Assembly: GCA_016800925.1 (NCBI GenBank)
Contig: JABCPU010000132.1
Coordinates: 1-64,000, forward strand
Length of the DNA: 64,000 bases
Direction: 5' to 3'
Source of the DNA: Suillus spraguei
Lineage: Eukaryota > Basidiomycota > Agaricomycetes > Boletales > Suillaceae
Under the pieces are notes generated by a model. The model was not told the DNA's origin. It ran no database searches and saw nothing but the letters and a program-made list of their open reading frames with translations. Both the position numbers and the translations under genes were made by a program. Of this stretch, positions 46,570 to 56,461 are shown in pieces (position 1 is the stretch's first letter; every line of letters begins with the position of its first letter).

Positions 46570-47709
46570 CTCCTGTTGAAGTTCGCAATTCCCTCATCAC
46601 CCTCCCCTTACCAGGAGGCTAAACTTCTCCGATGGTACTAGTAACCCCGTGCAGCACGATAAAGCAGGTTTTTATGGACTATATAACGCCTGGCCGACGT
46701 GCTGATGTCGTTCCTGTGACAAATGATACACCGCGGCAGTTGGCGTTGGCAAGCCTCCACAATCTGTCAGTTCAACACAGAAAACATGCGGCTGCTAATG
46801 TATTTTTGAAGATAACTTACTGTCGACACCAGTAGCTCGATCACATGAGTTGGTGTCATCACTCCATATTGACACGCAACACCCTAGCAGATGACCCAAC
46901 TCGCACGATCCCGACTGTCACCGACTTCCTGTATGAGCAAGGCACCATTGGTCAGCACGTTGTTGGTATCTTTTTCTAGCCACTCTTGGATCGAGACACC
47001 CTTGCCGGAGAGCTCACCTTTGGTGAGCCTGACTATACTAAGTTCACTGGTAACACTAAATACACGTAAGCTACCTCAGCTCCCAGATCAATCTAGACTG
47101 ACAGTAATTGTTTTGTTTCAGTCCTATCGCCGCCACCCTCTCCTCATCGCGCTTTTGGGGTATCGATCAGGGCATCACCTACGGTACCACGACGATCTTG
47201 CATACCACTGCTGGTATCGTCGATTCTGGCAGCACCCTTATCTACATTGCCTCTGATGTGTATTTAGAGTGCAGCGAGTAATAATGATCTAATCAGCGTT
47301 CGATAGATGCATATATCAGGTACCGGTGGGCAACTTGCGCTCATGTGGATCAGGTAACTGGGTTTCTCCGTATTTCCCCTAACCAGTACAGTGCTCTACA
47401 GAACTTGGGTTTCATATTGGCGGCGTACGTCAATTCTCCCAGCCCTCACACCCCTTGTTCACCATTTTGCACAGGAAACCTTCATTCTCATTCCTAACGC
47501 CCAAATCTGGCCTCGTTCTCTCAACACCAGGCTTAATGGTAGTATTGACGGTGTCATATATCTCATCGTTGCCGACGTTGACACTGGCTCAAGGTTTGGC
47601 TTTATCAATGGCTACGCATTTCTCCAGCGCTTCTACAGTGCGTTCGAGGGCTCCAGCCGCTAGCATCGGTTTTGCCAGTACCCAGTTCATTGATACCACC
47701 ACCAACTAA
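46570..47709 (+). pseudogene. Polyporopepsin-like aspartic protease fossil
   Basis: Remnant of a secreted A1-family aspartic protease. The start matches the propeptide ('VEVRNSLITLPL', then in another frame 'RRLNFSDGTSNPVQHDKA'). The first catalytic lobe with its Asp-Thr-Gly motif cannot be found; the space where it should be (46700-46870) is short and scrambled. The second lobe is well preserved: 'LAGELTFGEPDYTKFTGNT', 'RFWGIDQGITYGTTTIL', the second catalytic motif 'AGIVDSGSTLIYIASD', 'QYSALQNLGFHIGG', 'NAQIWPRSLNTRLNGSIDG' and 'FGFINGYAFLQRFYSAFEG'. The end 'SIGFASTQFIDTTTN' is in a shifted frame. Typical short introns remain between the pieces. It cannot give an active enzyme. Confidence 0.83.
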
Positions 47710-47719
47710 TATGAAATTG

Positions 47720-48590
47720 CCAAAGTATACAAATGATCGGTTTTCAGTACAGATTTACATAATACTCTTGAGGTCTTATTCCTTGATTGGGATTCGCTTT
47801 CCCGGGTTATCATTCAAGATCTGTCCGATTTTGTTAGCCCTTTTTTTCGCCCTTTCGGTATTCTTTTTGACCTTTAGTTAGTAGTTACGCAGATCATATG
47901 GTGATAGGTTACGGTTCGATTTGCCGATTTGCCGATTTGGCGCGACGTATTTTGAAGTCCGATCAATGATTGTTCTAGTCTTGAACTATTTGCTCGAGTT
48001 GAATATAATTTTATGTCACAAAAAGTCACAAGTGCGGTTGCTTACTGCTATCGGTGATGGTCGGACTCGCGCCAGTCCCCGACCCCGGAGCTCCGTGTCT
48101 TGAGCTGCATCGTGATGGATTCTGGCACGGCTTCAAAGGTCCATGCATAAGACATAAGTATCTTAGACGCGGGTCACACGGTATACAATCTCGCTGTCAG
48201 TTCAGTTAATGGGAAACAGCGTGAGCACGTCATTAACCAATATACTTGTCCCACAAATAAAGAATTGTGAAGCTCAGAGCCTGCAGGCCTTGCGATTTGA
48301 CCGAGAACCTATCAATGTACGAACCCCTTGAAGCTGTTCAGGAATACACGAAGAAACAACCAACGGAGGCTGAGTTTGAAGTTTGCGAGTCAGTTCATAG
48401 ATATCCAAGGCGGTGTAACGCCAAGGAAGCTTCACCGGCTACGCGATCTACTGCAATCAAGGTAGTGAGAGGACTCAGAGGAGGGGGTTTATGCAAAGCA
48501 CAATATAATTAGTGTTTCGAACGTGTCCGAAGGCACGACTCGCCATGGAGTAAATATCAATGTTGCAACAACAATTTGCACAGGGGCTAA
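47720..48590. other. Intergenic, nothing recognised
   Basis: No coding block. It leads into the tandem array that starts near 48597. Confidence 0.35.
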
Positions 48591-48596
48591 GACCAG

Positions 48597-49318
48597 TTCA
48601 GATGGACCTCTAAGGAAACCATCCATGAGTGGATGTCAAGGTGTGTTCCGATTAAAAAAAATGCTGACATTAGTAGGTTTCGAACCTACACAGGCAAGAG
48701 AAACAGATTTTGATTCTGTTGTGGTAACCATCAGGCTAAGACTAGTTACAATGAACTGTCAAAGAAATTATCACGGGTGAATATGGAGGTGTGTTCCGAT
48801 AGAAAAAACCTTCGGCAGGTTTCGAACCTGCACAGCCCAAGAGAAACAGATTTTGACTCTGTCGTGGCAACCACGAGGCTAACACCAGCTATGGTGAACT
48901 TTCAAAGAAACCGTCCACGAGCGAACATCAAAGTGTGTTCTGATAGAAAAAACCTCGTCATCGGCAGCTTTTGAACCCGCACAGTCCAAGATAAACAGAT
49001 TTTGATTCCGCCTAGCTAAGACCAGTTACGATGAACTTCTAAAGAAGTCATCCATGAGTGAATGTCAAGATGTGTTTCGATAAAAAAAAAACCTTGTCGT
49101 CGGCAGGTTTCAAACCTGCACAGTCCAAGAGAAACAGTTTTTGATTCTGTTGTGACAACCACCTGACTAAGACCATTTGCGGTGAACTTCTAAAGAAACC
49201 GTCCATGAATGAATATCAAAGTGCGTTCTGATAGAAAAAACTGTAGTTCAGCAGGTTTCGAATCTGCATAGTCCAAGAGAAACAGATTTCGATTCTGTTG
49301 TGGTAATCACGCTAGCCA
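48597..49318 (-). repeat. Tandem array of five tRNA-like units (period 139-150 bp)
   Basis: Five units follow head to tail; the marker GTGTGTTCCGAT-like box recurs near 48641, 48790, 48932, 49071 and 49221. On the minus strand each unit holds a tRNA-like block. It has an A-box-like TTAGCCT..TGGTT, an anticodon-like stem ACAGA/TCTGT around a 7-nt loop (TCAAAA type, reading CAA, with CGA in the unit at ~49290) and a 14-nt variable part. A perfect T arm GCAGG-TTCGAAA-CCTGC contains a B-box, and a T6-T9 run follows as in pol III terminators. The acceptor strands do not pair, so these are probably not functional tRNAs. The T arm is damaged in the unit at ~48970. Confidence 0.8.
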
Positions 49319-49329
49319 GGTTAGGGTCT

Positions 49330-51460
49330 TTAACGTTCCCACTTGATGACTCAACCTAAGTTGAAAACTTATGGGGCCCCTGATTGGCACTGCCCGAAAA
49401 GATGACATGGACAGTACAGTTCGAGTCTAAACGTCCACGAGACAATAGAATTGCCCCGACGAGGGATGAATACCGAGATAATTCTAATTCACCATCATTA
49501 GCAGCAAGTTCAATGTGATTGACATTACCACTAAGTATACACGGAGTTTCTGGAAACACAGAAGGAAATGAGCAGATACTAGAAAACGAGGACAGTGAAA
49601 CACTGTCACTACCTTGAAGGCCAGACATGGAGGATTGGAGATGGGAGTCTCATCTTCCCACAAAACGGTGGTCACGCAGCAATGCAGTTCATCCCAAACA
49701 TAACATCGAGACCTCACGCGACCTCGAACCCGACATCGGTAGTGAGAGCACGGTATTTGCGAATGCTTGGATAAGCGAAGCCCAAGCATAAGCATCCGCC
49801 ATTGAGTCTGACCACCGTCTTAGCACCCGCCGCAGACGTCCTTCTCCTAGGATAGGGACCTGGTAGCAGGGCAAGAGGACGACTAGTAGAGCGGGTGGGT
49901 GCGCGGTTTCGAACCTGCGAAAGTTCTCATCAGGTGGCTACCGCTCGTACATCTCATGATCGTTTAGGAATACTACTGCTAAGCCTATATATGCAGTAGG
50001 AGTAGATGGTCCGTGCCACAACTGCAACCGTACCCCTTTTGGGCCGGCCAGCTGACTACGTAACCAGTGACCCACCGCAAGGGCAGTTTACGGGTGGGGA
50101 GGAGAGGGCTGGGGCTAGGTCGGAAGCTTCGAAGCTAAGATTCGGTCGACGGGCCTTTACCCCGCGGATCGATATCACGAGGCCCCACGCCATCGGTCTG
50201 GGCTGGACCCGTTTCGGGGACAGCGAGATTCCTTCGTTTCCCTGCGAATATGCGACGAACCTGGAATAAATCACTGAGGCCATGAGGATTTCAGCGAAAT
50301 GCGAACTTGGGCCCAAATGGTTGAGCGAACGAGCAATCGAAGAAGACGAGAGAAGAATACCATTCAAGGACAAGAGCAACAGACGCAGGAAGACAATCGA
50401 TTTGAATGATGTCTTATTTGTAAAACACGATATAACCCACTCCCTTATGGTAGCGGGAATAAAAATAAATCTACATGACACATTAGAATGGTCGCACAGG
50501 GTGTTCGGAAACCAATGCAAGCACTTACCTTACTAGGAAGGTTCTGAGAAGTGGAAGCCTTGGAAGCAGAGTACAGTGGTATGGCTTTCCATAGAGCAGC
50601 AGTCTTCGTACGAATCTCTGCTCTCTTCTGCACACAACGGGGGCAACAAGGGTCAGTACAGATGCAGACAGAGTTTGCAAGCCGTCGTGATATTGATCGT
50701 CGTAATGAGGCCATACAGGATTGTAATGCTATCTCAAAGCCATATGGGATGCGGCAGAAGGAGAAAAGACAGTGGGAATATACTTCAGGCTAGATAGACC
50801 GGTCGAAATGTCTGTTAAGAATTATACCAACTGTCAATAGTAGGAATGCGCGCAGGACCAGATGCCAACTCCACGATGACCCCATTATGATTGGAAACAA
50901 AACGCAGCACAATGCAGTCATGCAGAAAAGACGATAGCACGGAGAAATCTCGACTCATCGTTAACATAAACAACAGTAGGAATATCAGTGATAACAATTA
51001 AAGGCACAGTCGACGACTAATAAGATCAACATACGCAGTGAGAAACACAACACCAACTACTGTCATAGCGGGAATGAAGCACTGCGCAGCCTGAGTGAGT
51101 CGCATATCCTGGAGGGTAAGGGCTGCTCAGTGAGCTCAGTGAAGGAATTTGAAGGATAGATTCATTCGCCACTAATGTTGTGATATTGATATTACATAAT
51201 AGTAATACTCGCCAGCAGCTGCAGATCTACCTCAGTGAGCACGGCGCGCAGAGTCACCGCAGACTGGCGTAGAACTGATTTGTGATTCATGTGACAGCGT
51301 GAGTAGGTGTATACCTCGGAACAAATATTGGTCGGACTTCAAAATAAGTTGCGGCATATCGGCATATCGAACCGTAACCTACTAATCGTCCACCATACAG
51401 ATCACGACTCAGCGACGCAATCAGTCAGCTCGACTATTCGTTTTTTCATACAAAGGACTT
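49330..51460. other. Region without a recognised gene; GC-rich block at 49990-50280
   Basis: No protein family recognised. A GC-rich block (about 50000-50280) stands out from AT-rich surroundings, follows a TATATATG at 49989 and contains self-complementary stretches such as CCGCAAGG and AAGCTTCGAAGCTT-like sequence. It may be a structured RNA gene. Minus-strand frame 50714-50445 ('CTDPCCPRCVQKRAEIRT') has a Cys cluster but no known motif. Confidence 0.3.
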
Positions 51461-51470
51461 GTATTCCAAT

Positions 51471-52083
51471 ATGTCCATCACCATTCCTACAGGCTCATAC
51501 ATTATCATGAATGCCACCACGCACACCTACCTAAATGTGCTCAATTTCCAGGCTGTTCCGGGTGATATCGTCAATAGTGTTGGAAATCGCCTGGGAAATG
51601 ACATCGTGCGTGTACTCGATGCTTTTCACAAGGCGCTTTGTTGTATGCTTCGCAGTGGAATGTGGCAAACACTGAGTCGTGTGGCGTGACAATACAGTCC
51701 TTTGGGACTGGCGCGTTCCTCTCCTTCGACCGGTCAAACAAATCCGACACCCCCGCTGGCAGTGTCGTCACTAGCCACTCGATTTATCCGTGGAGTTTGC
51801 AGCAAAACACTGCAGTCCCATATTCCTGGAAGTAGGTGACAAGGTTCCTCTCTGCAATGAAAGTGAGATTAGCTTCTCGAACGCAGTATCGTGGACAAGA
51901 ACACCAGAAAAGCGCTGGCTGTCCAGAATGACTCTAACGCGAACGCGGCACAAGTGGGCCTCGAACATTTCTTGTAAAGCGCGTTCTCATCGCTTTTGTC
52001 AGGTTCTCGAGGTTGATAATCTAAATAACCCAAGCCGAGCTTGGCTTTTTATCTCAAAGGAACCCATACCTGGTACCAACTAG
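51471..52083 (+). CDS. Small ricin-B-like (beta-trefoil) lectin, copy 2
   Basis: Paralogue of the gene at 41417-42034, with the same four-exon layout: 'MSITIPTGSYIIMNATTHTY...GNRLGNDI', 'WNVANTESCGVTIQSFGTG...NTAVPYSW', 'NIVDKNTRKALAVQNDSNAN' and 'VLEVDNLNNPSRAWLFISKE...PGTN', ending TAG at 52081. All splice sites are intact and the frame is clean. Lobe 3 is the most diverged between the copies. A beta-trefoil sugar-binding role is inferred from the family. No signal peptide. Confidence 0.83.
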
Positions 52084-52489
52084 TCAATATCGAGATGGTC
52101 GACGCACTGAGAGACCTTATTCCCGTGAGCATTGGTGAATCTGAAGAGCTGAGAAGGGCTGAGGCACGGTGACTGTATCAGTACCAAGTTGTTCCACGAT
52201 ATAGATAATATCGCGTCCGTGGTCGATATCAGATGTGAAATTCGGAACTTCCCTTAACTCCCCCCAAATGGTCATAGTGCAACCTGAGCGTCACGCCGGG
52301 CTGAGCACACCTGTCAAACTTTTGACGCATGAACGGTAGAACGATCTTGGCAAGTCGCTCATCGGGAGTCCGTGGTAAAGCTTCAAGTGTACAGTCGGTG
52401 CTACCCACATGCGCCTGCCACTCAGCGCGGCTTTATCCGTAGTAGCTTAGCATTGTCATCCCTGAATTAGTAACGAGTCCACCACCCGT

Positions 52490-52720
52490 TGTGCCTTCGG
52501 CACAGGAAGCAAAAGGAGTGCTTCGCACTCCTTTTGCTCCCTGGCTAAGGCTTCATCCTAATAATTCTGTTTGCCAAAGGCACAGGAAGGCAAAAAGAGT
52601 GCTTTGCATTCTTTTTGCCTTCCTGGCCTTGGCTTCATCCCAATAATTCTCTTTTGCCCACACTCTTTTTGGCTTTCTGGCCTTGGCTTCATCCTAATAA
52701 TTATCTTTAATAATGATAAT
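52490..52720. repeat. Hairpin-forming repeats (block 1)
   Basis: Two and a half copies of a palindromic module. 52505-52541 has GGAAGCAAAAGGAGTGC around TTC. 52585-52624 has GGCAAAAAGAGTGC around TTT. A half copy lies near 52660. Modules are separated by TTCATCCTAATAATT-type spacers. The same modules recur at 53620-54840. Confidence 0.9.
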
Positions 52721-52942
52721 TGGTCTTGAAATAAATTATAACTTTAACCAATATTTTGAGAAAAGTAAAAGTACCACATCACCATCTTTGTGAGTTTATT
52801 GCCCATCTCATCCTCATGTCATTGTATTTGATTTTGATTTTTTTAAATTATTTACTGCAAACTATTAACTTGAATAAATCTTTTGTGTCAAGTTTTAATA
52901 GGGGGCAACAGTATTAAGTTGTCACACAACAAAATCATGCAA

Positions 52943-53290
52943 GTGTCCCGTGTCCCGTGTCCCATGTCCCGTGTCCCGTGTCCCGTGTCCCGTGTCCCGT
53001 GTCCCGTGTCCCGTGTCCCGTGTCCTGTGTCCCGTGTCCGTGTCCCGTGTCCCGTGTCCCTGTCCCGTCTCCTGTCTCCCGTGTCCCGTGTCCCGTCTCC
53101 TGTGTCCCATGTCCCATCTCCTGTCTCCTGTCTCCCATCTCCCATCTCCCATCTCCCATCTCTCCCATCTCTCCCATCTCCTGTCTCCTGCGTCACCCAT
53201 ATCTCCTGTCTCCTGTCTCCTGCGCCTCCCACATCTCCCATCTCCTGCCTCCCATCTCCCATGCCTTCATTCTCTCCTCCCCATGCTCTT
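52943..53290. repeat. TGTCCCG minisatellite grading into CTCCCAT units
   Basis: About 350 bp of 7-bp units. The left third is mainly TGTCCCG; the right part shifts to CTCCTGT and CTCCCAT variants. The period of 7 keeps all frames open, so the long open frames here are artefacts. It lies inside the presumed 3' region of the Helitron. Confidence 0.93.
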
Positions 53291-53619
53291 CTGTCCCCCC
53301 ATCTCTGCATCCTAATGATCATAGCAGCTTTTGAAACAAATAAAATGATTTTTTCAAATGACAAAGTTCAGATTCTTTGATAGCCAAAATTATAATCAAT
53401 CTAAGAGAAATCTATCAGAAGATGTTTCCTGAGGGTAGGGGAGGACACTTCCAGCCTGCTGGCAACTTCCAACCTGGTATTGGTGCCTGATGGAGTAGCT
53501 TGTCATAGGTATCAACCTGTTCCTGACAACTTGACCATGGTGCCACCACTCCTTCCAGCCCCTGATGAGTTCCTTCTGTTGTTACCTATCAGCCATCTTC
53601 TGCAATTGCACTCATTTTT

Positions 53620-54840
53620 GGCTTGCCCTCCTTTTTTGCTTTCCACTCCTTTGCACTCCTTTTTGGCTTCACTTTTGGCTTCACACTCCCTTTGGCTCCC
53701 TTGGCTCCATCCTAATAATTTGGTTTTACCCCCAACCCATGGCAAATTTGACCAGCTGCGCAGTCACGTGACCAAATCATGCATACACAATCACGCAATC
53801 ACACAATGGGACAACAGTGTCGGCACTCAAAAAAACCACGCAAGAAATTAAGCGAGCTAACTGAAATGCACGAGAGCATAAGCGAAAACCACATGGCCCT
53901 ATGCGATGTACGCGAAAGTCACACAAGCTAGCGACAACTTTCACACCCGTTCTCCCTTTCTTCTTAGATGAGTCCACTACCCATTGTGTCTTCGGCACAG
54001 GAAGTCAAAAAGGAGTGCTTCGCACTCCTTTTTGGCTCCCTGGCCTAAGGCCACATCCTAATAATTTTGTTTTGCCCTTGGCACAGGGAGCCAAAGGGAG
54101 AGTGAAGGCAAAAGTGAAGGCAAAAAGGAGTGCAAAGGAGTGGAAAGCAAAAAGGAGGCCAAGCCAAAAAGGAGTGCGGCACTCCTTTTTGGCTTTGCCT
54201 CCTTTTTGCTTTCCACTCCTTTGCACTCCTTTTTGCCTTCACTTTGCCTTCACTCTCCCTTTGGCTCCCTGGCCTCGGCTCCATCCTAATAATTTCATTT
54301 TCCCCCAGCTTCAGACAACCTGTGGCAGATGACATCTCATAATTTGGTTTTACCCCAGCTTCAGACAACCCGTGGCAAATTTTAACCTGTGTGGCGCTGC
54401 ACATGACAAAACCATGCAATCATATGATGGGAGAACAGTGTATTGAATTGGCACTCAAAAAAACCACGCGAGAAATTTCCAAACCGAGCTAAGCACTCCC
54501 ATGTGGCCTTTAGCGATGCAAGTGAAAGCCACACAAGCTAGCGAACACCTTCCCACCTTCCCCTCTTACTTTATAGACAAGTCCACCACCTGTTGTGCCT
54601 TCGGCACAGGAAGCAAAAGGAGTGCGAGGCACTCCTTTTGCTTCCTGTCCAAGGCTTCATCCTAATAATTCACTTTGCCCAAGGCACAGGAAGGCAAAAA
54701 GAGTGCTTTGCACTCTTTTTGCCTTCCTGGCCTTGGCTTCATCCCAATAATTTTCTTTTGCCCAAGGCACAGAAAGCCAAAAAGAGTGCAAAGCACTCTT
54801 TTTGACTTTCTGGCCTTGGCTTCATACTAATAATCATAGT
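53620..54840. repeat. Hairpin-forming repeats (block 2) with a partial tandem duplication
   Basis: Palindromic modules with the core AAAGGAGTGC...GCACTCCTTT occur at about 54001-54045, 54086-54269, 54605-54650, 54683-54728 and 54767-54812, with a half module at 53625-53700. Unique stretches between them are duplicated: 53755-53975 and 54385-54580 share CACTCAAAAAAACCACGC, CACACAAGCTAGCGA and the GTCCACNACC end motif. Confidence 0.9.
54086..54269. repeat. 184-bp near-perfect palindrome
   Basis: Arms 54086-54177 and 54179-54269 are complementary except for one mismatch and one single-base indel, around a one-base centre (GTGC-G-GCAC). It could form a ~91-bp hairpin or cruciform and is built from the same AAAGGAGTGC vocabulary as the neighbouring modules. 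Confidence 0.95.
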
Positions 54841-55904
54841 AAATTTTCAAACAAACATGTACATTTGACCACCATTTCAGCAAGACTAAAAGTACACTAT
54901 ATATCACTGTACATAAAACTACATCAATCAATTCTCAATCTGATCTCTAAGTCCTCTCAGCACTTCTGTATACACCACATTGGTCGTCTTTGACCCTTCT
55001 TCATGCTCTGGAAAGATAGCACACACACTCTCTGGGTGAGTGCACCTGGACAATGCCACATACAACTGTCCATGACTGAACACAGGAGTTCTCAAATCCA
55101 GTCCAACTCACTTCACACTTTGACCTTGAGCCTTGTTGATTGTCATAGCAAATGCAAGATGGACAGGAAACTGTCGATGCTTTAGAGGGATTGGGTTGTC
55201 TTCAGCAGTGGCATCCAGAGTCATCCTGGGGATCAGCACTGTGTCCTGATTGTCTTGCTGGGCTTCATCAACTCCATCCTTGAGAATCCAACATTTGAGC
55301 ACATGTGTGGTCCAAGACAGGAGGATCATCCTGGTTCCATTGTAGAGGCCATTGGTGGGATCCAAGTTGCGCAACAGCATCAGAGGAACACCCACTTTGA
55401 GTTCCAATTTGTGCAAAGGGAACCCTGATGGTGTCAGAGTGTGAAGGAACTCATGGGGAATATATTCATATTCCCTCTCAGCAACTGAGTCTGCACTGGT
55501 GAACACTGCTTTTTCTCTAGGGAATAATTCAAGAATGTTGGTATTGATTTCATCCACATCAGTGTTCTTTGCAGAGAGGATGGTACATTCCAGGAAGAAG
55601 GAATTATTCACAGGAGGATGGTCAGGGAGCAGGATAGGAGAGTAGAGGGCATTGATGAGAGACTGGACATTATTGTTGGCACAGCGCATACAAATTGGAA
55701 GGACAACTGTTCCATCAGCATGTGTGTTCTTTCCAGCTCCAATCTCCAGAAGCCACTTGGCAAATTCATCAGAGGCAGGGTCTTGACCAAGGCGCATGTT
55801 TGTCTTGAGATGGAAGATCTGAAGCCTTGGCCAGATGCGAGATCTGCAGAAGGTAGCACCCACTATCTGCTCTCTGGATCCATGAGCCACCACTGGTAGA
55901 ATCT

Positions 55905-56461
55905 TTTTTTTTTTTTTTTTTTTGATCCTTGTTTATTGTCTGTTGGGGCTATGCCCTATGATGGACACTACCTACTGTACATCTAATCTATTCATATATG
56001 CTTTGGTCCATTTTTTGGTTGTCTATGCTATACAGTGGTCCTGGCTTGCGCGCGGACGTTAGGGCCTTCTTCAGGCTCTTGATATGATTTGTGCGACTTG
56101 TTGTCGCGTTTCCTCTATTCCTTCTCCTTTTCCGCTGGGGGGTTACATCTCTGAAGGTTTGTTCCAATCTTCTCGTGCGCGCGATGTACGTCAATGTTGC
56201 TCTCATTCCCTTGCTTTCGTTCAGCAGGTACTCAATTTTGCATTGTCTTGCTCCGACTTCTTTCCTCATTTGTTCTCTCTGGTTCACGTATGCTGGGCAG
56301 ACTAGGATGAAGTGGTGTACCGTTTCGTCATGGTTTTCGCATGCTGGGCAACGCGCCATTGGGGATTTCGCTATTCGTTTGAGGTGTTTGTTGAGCGCTA
56401 TATGTCCCGTGCGGAGTTGAAACATCAGTGAGCTGTGACGTCTCGGTAGCTTCTCTATCTT
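55905..56461 (-). mobile_element. 5'-truncated Tad1-like LINE fragment
   Basis: A 557-bp insertion with a 14-bp target duplication CACTGGTAGAATCT (55891-55904 and 56462-56475) and a poly-A tail seen as a T-run at 55904-55923. It encodes only the C-terminal part of ORF2 ('LPRRHSSLMFQLRTGHIALN', finger 'CPACENHDETVHHFILVC'), clearly related to the LINE at 5772-12028, whose matching region reads 'LPRRHSSLLFQLRTGHIPLN'. The 3' sequences after the stop are also alike. It sits in the Helitron helicase just after 'GGDFRQILPV' and stays in frame with it. Confidence 0.95.

Noticed and set aside
48655..49318. Functional tRNA-Leu(CAA) genes
   Set aside because: Anticodon hairpin and T arm are good, but 5' and 3' acceptor strands do not pair in any unit, so they are listed as tRNA-like repeats.
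48597..49318. CRISPR-like array
   Set aside because: Units are long, nearly identical throughout and tRNA-like, with no unique spacers; the organism is a eukaryote.
52883..53380. Long open frames on both strands translating to Ser/Pro/Val/Cys or Gly/Asp/Thr/Arg repeats
   Set aside because: They arise from the 7-bp TGTCCCG minisatellite, which keeps every frame open; no start context or unique sequence supports a protein.
55618..55899. Plus-strand frame of 93 codons
   Set aside because: Antisense of the Helitron helicase C-terminal domain.
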